A stretch of 46,922 nt of DNA, taken from assembly GCF_007197645.1 (NCBI RefSeq), contig NZ_VKGK01000040.1, forward strand, positions 1-46,922, in the 5' to 3' direction. The position numbers and the translations under genes are program-made. Origin of the DNA: Shewanella hanedai (lineage in GTDB: Bacteria; Pseudomonadota; Gammaproteobacteria; Enterobacterales; Shewanellaceae). The notes below the pieces were generated by a model that was given only the letters and a program-made list of their open reading frames with translations, was not told where the DNA came from and searched no databases. This document shows, piece by piece, positions 42,749-46,922 of this stretch (its first letter is position 1; every line of letters starts with the position of its first letter).

Positions 42749-42780
42749 CCCCTTTTCAGGGGGCACTCTTTAGTGAGTGC
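42749..42780 (-). promoter_or_regulatory. Tandem hairpins between tRNA-Gly and tufB
   Basis: GCACTC and GAGTGC (42763-42780) form a 6 bp stem. Directly beside it on the minus strand, CCCCT, a GAAA loop and AGGGG (42749-42762) form a second stem; the two share one G-C position at the junction. There is no T tract, so separation of tRNA from tufB mRNA by processing is more likely than termination. Confidence 0.45.
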
Positions 42781-42793
42781 TATCAGCGAATAT

Positions 42794-42867
42794 TGGAGCG
42801 GATGGCGGGAATCGAACCCGCGTTATCAGCTTGGAAGGCTGGAGTAATACCATTATACGACATCCGC
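42794..42867 (-). tRNA. tRNA-Gly (anticodon TCC)
   Basis: The minus strand folds as a 74 nt tRNA including encoded CCA, with acceptor GCGGATG pairing to CATCCGC, anticodon loop CTTCCAA (TCC) and T arm GGTTCGATTCC. Pair 27-43 appears to be a C-A mismatch. Confidence 0.97.
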
Positions 42868-42901
42868 GCAACCTACTAAGGCTACCTAACTACTTAGAAT
42901 A

Positions 42902-42986
42902 TGGTGGAGGGAGAAGGATTCGAACCTTCGAAGGCTGAGCCGTCAGATTTACAGTCTGATCCCTTTGGCCACTCGGGAACCCCTCC
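42902..42986 (-). tRNA. tRNA-Tyr (anticodon GTA)
   Basis: The minus strand gives an 85 nt class II tRNA with encoded CCA: acceptor GGAGGGG, anticodon loop CTGTAAA (GTA), a long variable arm and T loop GGTTCGAATCC. Confidence 0.98.
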
Positions 42987-42993
42987 AGGGAAA

Positions 42994-43069
<76 letters not shown>

Positions 43070-43087
43070 GTGTCATTTCGGTAGCGG

Positions 43088-43116
43088 ATATTATGGAAAT
43101 GTCGGCACAAGTGCAA
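43088..43116 (-). promoter_or_regulatory. tRNA-tufB promoter
   Basis: On the minus strand TTGCAC (43111-43116), a 17 nt spacer and TAATAT (43088-43093) are followed by CCGCTACCG. It lies about 20 bp before tRNA-Thr. Directly upstream are A/T tracts (43121-43157) of the kind that act as UP elements. Confidence 0.75.
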
Positions 43117-43310
43117 TAGCAAAATACAAAAAAAATGAAAAAAAAATGAAAAAAACGATATTATTTGTTTTTTCGCTTACAAAAACAGCTTTACGTTTAT
43201 TATTCCACCGCGCAAACAGACAAACTAAATACATCCAGTTCAAAATTATCTTTCTGATTGTTCAAAATTATTCGTTAGTGTAATGTGCCTCCTCACAGGA
43301 GAGAAAATCA

Positions 43311-44261
43311 ATGACATCCGGAAATCAAATTCACTCTGCACTTTATTTAGCATTTCAAAGATCGCAGTGGGCCGAATTAAGAGAATCGGTACCTTTAACA
43401 TTAAGTGAACCAGAGCTTGCTGATCTTAAAGGTATAAACGAAAAGCTATCTTTAACTGAAGTAACGGATATCTACCTCCCCCTTAGCCGCTTACTCAACC
43501 TGATCGTGGGTTCTAGACAGAAAAGTGGTGTAGTACTCAACGAGTTTTTGAGCAGAACGCCACCTAAGCGTCCTTATATTATCAGTATTGCTGGCAGTGT
43601 CGCTGTGGGTAAAAGTACCACAGCGCGTATATTGCAGGCTCTTTTAAGCCAATGGCCAGAACACCCTAGGGTCGATCTTGTCACCACAGATGGCTTCCTA
43701 TACCCATTAGCAGAATTAAAGCGTCGGGGACTATTACAACGTAAAGGTTTTCCTGAAAGCTATGATATGAAAATGCTAGTTGAATTCATTTCGAATATTA
43801 AAGCTGGCAACCCTTATGTAGAAGCTCCGCTTTATTCACATGTTAGCTATGACCGAATCACTGATCAGCATCAAGCAATCGAGCAACCAGATATTTTGAT
43901 CATAGAAGGCTTAAATGTACTTCAAACGGGTCAAGATGCTGCTGTTGGTATTCAGCAACCCTTCGTATCAGACTTTGTCGACTTCTCTGTTTATGTTGAC
44001 GCTCAAGAGCAGTTATTAAAGAAGTGGTATATAGATAGGTTTTTGCAATTCCGAGGTGGCGCTTTTAGTGATGAAAAATCTTATTTTCACCACTATTCAA
44101 AACTTAATGATGCAGAAGCGCGACATACAGCAGCAAACATTTGGGATAGTATCAACGGCCCTAACCTAAAACTGAATATAGAGCCGACCCGTGATCGTGC
44201 CCATTTGATTTTACAAAAAGGCGATGATCACTTAATGAGCCAAGTATTGCTGCGTAAGTAA
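43311..44261 (+). CDS. coaA: Pantothenate kinase (type I)
   Basis: CoaA phosphorylates pantothenate with ATP, the first and rate-controlling step of coenzyme A synthesis, and is normally inhibited by CoA. The 316-residue protein (E. coli 316) has the P-loop GSVAVGKST (95-103), VTTDGFLYP (about 124-132), KGFPESYDMKMLVEF and the EGLNVLQ block, all type I features. GGAGAG lies about 11 bases before the ATG. It is transcribed alone, away from the tRNA-tufB unit and toward birA. Confidence 0.98.
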   Translation: MTSGNQIHSALYLAFQRSQWAELRESVPLTLSEPELADLKGINEKLSLTEVTDIYLPLSRLLNLIVGSRQKSGVVLNEFLSRTPPKRPYIISIAGSVAVGKSTTARILQALLSQWPEHPRVDLVTTDGFLYPLAELKRRGLLQRKGFPESYDMKMLVEFISNIKAGNPYVEAPLYSHVSYDRITDQHQAIEQPDILIIEGLNVLQTGQDAAVGIQQPFVSDFVDFSVYVDAQEQLLKKWYIDRFLQFRGGAFSDEKSYFHHYSKLNDAEARHTAANIWDSINGPNLKLNIEPTRDRAHLILQKGDDHLMSQVLLRK

Positions 44262-44288
44262 TATAATCGAAGCGTTGCTTAAATACCT

Positions 44289-45251
44289 TTAAGTTGCGCT
44301 TCTTAGGCTTATCTCACCTCCGACAAAGGCTTCTATTCCCTTGTCAGTTTTCAATAAAATTGACCCTGTTTCATCTATCCCCTGACAGACTCCATCAATA
44401 CACTTATCGCCTAGTAATAACTTCACTTTTTCACCATCAAAAATATCAACTTGCTTCCAGCGAGCTAGGAATGCAGATAAGCCCTCTTTTTCAAACAAAG
44501 TAAGGTCTTCATAAAGTTGATGTTGTAATGCCGTTGCCAGTTCGGTTTTGCTCGGTAATGAACGACTTTGAGAGAGATCGCTCCAGGGTTGATCTATCTT
44601 ATCTCCCTGAGACTTAGACATAGACATATTTATACCGATACCAATCACTAGATGGCATTCAATACCCGCCTGACCATTCATCTCAACCAACACACCGGCA
44701 AGCTTTTTATTATCCAGATAAATATCATTAGGCCACTTAACACCAAGCCCCTCTATATTAAAACTGTTCAATACTTTCACTAAAGAGCAAGCAACGACCA
44801 AACTCAAGCCTGTTGCCTGTGCCATCCCTTGCGGTAAGTTCCAATACATAGAACAGTATAAGTGACATCCGTAAGGAGAAACCCATGTACGGCCTCTTCG
44901 GCCTCGTCCTGCAGATTGGTATTCTGCGATACAGATATCACCTGAAGATAACTCCTCAGAGTGCTTAAGCAAAAAGGCATTAGTGCTCGGGATCTCATTA
45001 TAATAGAAACATCGTTGTGTAATCGCGCTCTTCAATTGCGCTTCATCAATCAAAGAAAGTGAATTAGCAAGCTTATAGCCCTTGCCTTTAACACTGAAGA
45101 TATCAACACCATACTCTTCTAACGTACTAATGTGATTGCTTATCGCCGTTCTCGATACTCCCAGCTGAGAAGCTAAACTTTCGCCCGACACAAACTGCTC
45201 AGAATCGAGTGCCAATAAAATTTCTCTTTTACGTTGCCACTGCTCAACCAT
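44289..45251 (-). CDS. birA: Biotin-protein ligase and biotin operon repressor BirA
   Basis: BirA activates biotin with ATP and attaches it to acetyl-CoA carboxylase BCCP; the bifunctional type also represses bio genes. The 320-residue product has an N-terminal winged helix (about 5-62; SGESLASQLGVSRTAISNHI) and a catalytic domain with the adenylate loop GRGRRGR (115-121), KWPND (172-176) and K183, then a C-terminal SH3-like domain (about 270-320). The helix-turn-helix argues for the regulatory type. It overlaps murB by eight bases. Confidence 0.97.
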   Translation of the reverse strand: MVEQWQRKREILLALDSEQFVSGESLASQLGVSRTAISNHISTLEEYGVDIFSVKGKGYKLANSLSLIDEAQLKSAITQRCFYYNEIPSTNAFLLKHSEELSSGDICIAEYQSAGRGRRGRTWVSPYGCHLYCSMYWNLPQGMAQATGLSLVVACSLVKVLNSFNIEGLGVKWPNDIYLDNKKLAGVLVEMNGQAGIECHLVIGIGINMSMSKSQGDKIDQPWSDLSQSRSLPSKTELATALQHQLYEDLTLFEKEGLSAFLARWKQVDIFDGEKVKLLLGDKCIDGVCQGIDETGSILLKTDKGIEAFVGGEISLRSAT

Positions 45252-46275
45252 CTATCAGTTCCTTTTCGCCATATGCGCCAATAACCCTCGGCTCAGCTTC
45301 TAACTTGACAGCAAACTGAGTGGAGATCTTCTCAATAATATACCTTGCTAGGCGTGCAACATCATCTCCTGTCGCCTCCCCAGTGTTGACCAATACTAAA
45401 GCTTGTTGCTCATGTACCGCCGCCTTACCTATCGAAAAACCTTTAAGTCCAGCATGATCAATTAACCAGCCAGCCGCTAACTTAACGCCACTATCGACAG
45501 GATAACCAACAATGCTTGGGTACTGTTCTTGTAGTATCAGAAACTGTTCATCGGTAATAATCGGGTTTTTAAAAAAACTGCCAGCGTTACCTAGTACCTT
45601 AGGATCGGGAAGTTTTGACATTCTCGTCTCACAAATACAATCAAAGACTTGTGAAGGCGTCACGGTTTTACTATCAAGTTTTTGTAATGGGCCATAGCCT
45701 AATTTAGGTTGCCATACTTTACTGAACTTAAAGCCTACCGAAGTGATCACAGCAAGACCTTTAAGCTCAGCTTTGAAAATCGAGTCACGGTAACTAAAAC
45801 GGCACTCTGCAGCACTTAATCGCTTTAATTTACCGTCAGAAAGATCGAGATATTCGACCCAATCACATACATTTTCAAACTCGACACCATACGCACCAAT
45901 ATTTTGAATAGGTGCGGCACCAACCGTTCCAGGAATGAGGGCCAGATTCTCTAAGCCACCAATACCAAGCCTTAAGCAGTGTTTGACCAATTCGTGCCAA
46001 TTTTCACCCGCTTCAACTGCCACTAGATAGCTTTCGCCATCATCTTTGACTTCTATTCCTTTAGTCAAGATGTGTACAACTGAACCCAGATAATCTTCAG
46101 TCAGTAAGATATTACTGCCGCCGCCAAGCAGAAGAAATGGTTTTTGTTCCTGATATAGCCAAAGGCAAGACTGAATTAACGCCTGCTTCGAGTCTACTTC
46201 AATGATCGAAATACACCCTTGGTCAATCGCAAAAGTATTGTAAGCCTTCAAAGAATGGAATTGTTCAGCGAGCAT
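45244..46275 (-). CDS. murB: UDP-N-acetylenolpyruvoylglucosamine reductase MurB
   Basis: MurB makes UDP-N-acetylmuramate, using FAD and NADPH, in peptidoglycan synthesis. The 343-residue product (E. coli 342) has the FAD-binding segment GGGSNIL (about 51-57) and GAYGVEF, the catalytic FSYRDSIFK (about 160-168), GNAGSFFKNP with the proton-donor serine (about 233), and a C-terminal glutamate in LEAEPRVIG. I prefer the ATG at 46275 because the conserved domain starts four residues later. A GTG at 46305 would add ten residues. Neither has a strong ribosome-binding site. It is cotranscribed with birA. Confidence 0.95.
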   Translation of the reverse strand: MLAEQFHSLKAYNTFAIDQGCISIIEVDSKQALIQSCLWLYQEQKPFLLLGGGSNILLTEDYLGSVVHILTKGIEVKDDGESYLVAVEAGENWHELVKHCLRLGIGGLENLALIPGTVGAAPIQNIGAYGVEFENVCDWVEYLDLSDGKLKRLSAAECRFSYRDSIFKAELKGLAVITSVGFKFSKVWQPKLGYGPLQKLDSKTVTPSQVFDCICETRMSKLPDPKVLGNAGSFFKNPIITDEQFLILQEQYPSIVGYPVDSGVKLAAGWLIDHAGLKGFSIGKAAVHEQQALVLVNTGEATGDDVARLARYIIEKISTQFAVKLEAEPRVIGAYGEKELIDG

Positions 46276-46443
46276 AAGAGAGATTAGCTTCAAATCTAAA
46301 AGCACTATTGTAACGCATTTCCCGAAGAGAAAATATTAGCAGGCTAAATTCTGACACATAAGCCAACAGAGATTAAACCAGAATCTCTATCCTGCTACAA
46401 AGGCCTCCTAATAAAGTGGCTTCTCTACTGTTAAATCAGGAGT

Positions 46444-46470
46444 GCGCCTGGAAATAACAAATTGCAGGCG
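46444..46470 (-). pseudogene. Possible 5S rRNA remnant
   Basis: GCGCCTGGAAATAAC (46444-46458) differs at one base from GCGCCTGGAAATGAC at the 3' end of the 5S gene (46846-46860). On the minus strand it is preceded by ACGCCTG, so GCCTG and CCAGGC, the two arms of 5S helix I, lie 13 bases apart. This could be a 5S copy that has lost its centre. The match is short. Confidence 0.35.
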
Positions 46471-46560
46471 TAAAAAAGCCCGCTGCTTAAATACTAAATA
46501 GACGCCTGTCATGGCCAGCTACGCTAAAGCTTCGCGCTCATAAGCACATCGCTATCGCAA

Positions 46561-46733
46561 TATTCGCCCTACTCTTTATTATCCCCGAAGGGGACACATG
46601 GGGGCGAAGATACTGCGCTTAATGTACGTAGTGCATTGCAGTAGTGTAGCGCCGAGAAGCTTGTCTTCGAAGCTGGGGAGCCCGCTTAGCGGCGGATTGA
46701 CATCGAGGTAGGCATTGCACGTACGTGCTTAAG
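46561..46733. repeat. Cluster of nested inverted repeats
   Basis: From left: TCGCCC/GGGCGA arms (46564-46569, 46602-46607) enclose TCCCC-GAA-GGGGA (46582-46594). A 22 bp imperfect inverted repeat (46618-46639 and 46712-46733) encloses AGCTT/AAGCT (46658-46674) and CCGC/GCGG (46682-46692). The right arm itself holds the perfect palindrome GCACGTACGTGC (46717-46728). No reading frame accompanies it. Confidence 0.55.
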
Positions 46734-46807
46734 TGGATAAGCCACCTGTCTGCAATAAATTCGATACGGAAAATGAAGTTTCAAACTTTTAAAATCCCAA
46801 GCGCAAA

Positions 46808-46832
46808 AAAGCCACCTTAATAAGGTGGCTTT
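46808..46832 (-). terminator. Terminator of the right-hand rRNA operon
   Basis: AAAGCCACCTT and AAGGTGGCTTT form an 11 bp stem with a three-base loop, with TTT following on the minus strand. It lies about 15 nt past the 5S 3' end. Confidence 0.92.
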
Positions 46833-46846
46833 GTCACTTAAATAGG

Positions 46847-46922
46847 CGCCTGGAAATGACCTACTCTCACATGGGGAGACCCCACACTACCATCGGCGCG
46901 ATTGCGTTTCACTTCTGAGTTC
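46847..46922 (-). rRNA. rrf: 5S rRNA, 3' portion (partial)
   Basis: The reverse complement reads GAACTCAGAAGTGAAACGC, then CGCCGATGGTAGTGTGGGG, TCTCCCCATGTGAGAGTAGG and TCATTTCCAGGC. This is the 3' two-thirds of a proteobacterial 5S rRNA. It is read leftward and runs off the right edge. The mature 3' end is placed by analogy and may be off by one or two bases. Confidence 0.96.

Larger units (their letters stand above)
46276..46804. other. Intergenic DNA between murB and the rRNA operon
   Basis: About 530 bp have no gene. They contain a short sequence like the 3' end of 5S rRNA (46444-46470) and a cluster of inverted repeats (46561-46733). Weak AT-rich sequence just upstream of murB (46276-46340) may hold its promoter, but I cannot name a -35/-10 pair with confidence. 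Confidence 0.5.

Overview
The window is a 46.9 kb chromosomal core segment from a gammaproteobacterium, very probably a marine Shewanella. The evidence is the 16S 5' end at the left edge, moderate-to-low GC, the gene order murB-birA-coaA-tRNA-tufB-secE-nusG-rplKAJL-rpoBC-rpsLG-fusA-tufA-S10-spc-alpha, and a small cytochrome c5 gene (scyA type) inside a split cytochrome c maturation cluster, which is the arrangement I know from Shewanella. The species assignment is inference; no search was possible.

Layout. 1-102 is the 5' end of a 16S rRNA gene read leftward, with a leader, a boxA and two tandem promoters (313-641). 734-9634 is the ccm region. A thioredoxin-like gene, ccmH, ccmG and ccmF run leftward, ccmI runs rightward, the cytochrome scyA runs leftward, and ccmABCDE runs rightward. 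Together these encode System I: CcmABCD load heme onto CcmE, and CcmF/G/H/I attach it to apocytochromes such as the ScyA product. 9635-10663 is a gene-free gap holding a 315 bp element with terminal inverted repeats.

10664-41371 is one long leftward block of translation and transcription genes. In transcription order it is secE-nusG, rplKA, rplJL-rpoBC, rpsL-rpsG-fusA-tuf, the S10 operon (rpsJ to rpsQ), the spc operon (rplN to rpmJ, including secY) and the alpha operon (rpsM to rplQ). Operon joints are marked by intrinsic terminators and by promoter-like hexamers, often with GC-rich discriminators. An S10-type and an L10-type mRNA leader are recognisable. A second tuf gene (41422-42606) lies downstream of tRNA-Thr, tRNA-Tyr and tRNA-Gly. 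coaA (rightward), then birA and murB (leftward), follow. The right edge is the 3' end of a 5S rRNA gene, also leftward, so the window spans the interval between two rRNA operons in direct orientation.

I found no defence system, prophage, CRISPR array or complete transposon, and no convincing new multi-gene system. The points worth a second look are non-coding: the short inverted-repeat element near 10.4 kb, a densely palindromic stretch and a possible 5S remnant near 46.4-46.7 kb, a 22 bp perfect palindrome between ccmF and ccmI, a promoter embedded in a palindrome ahead of rplK, several intercistronic hairpins over start, stop or ribosome-binding sites, and a gene-conversion pattern between the two tuf copies.
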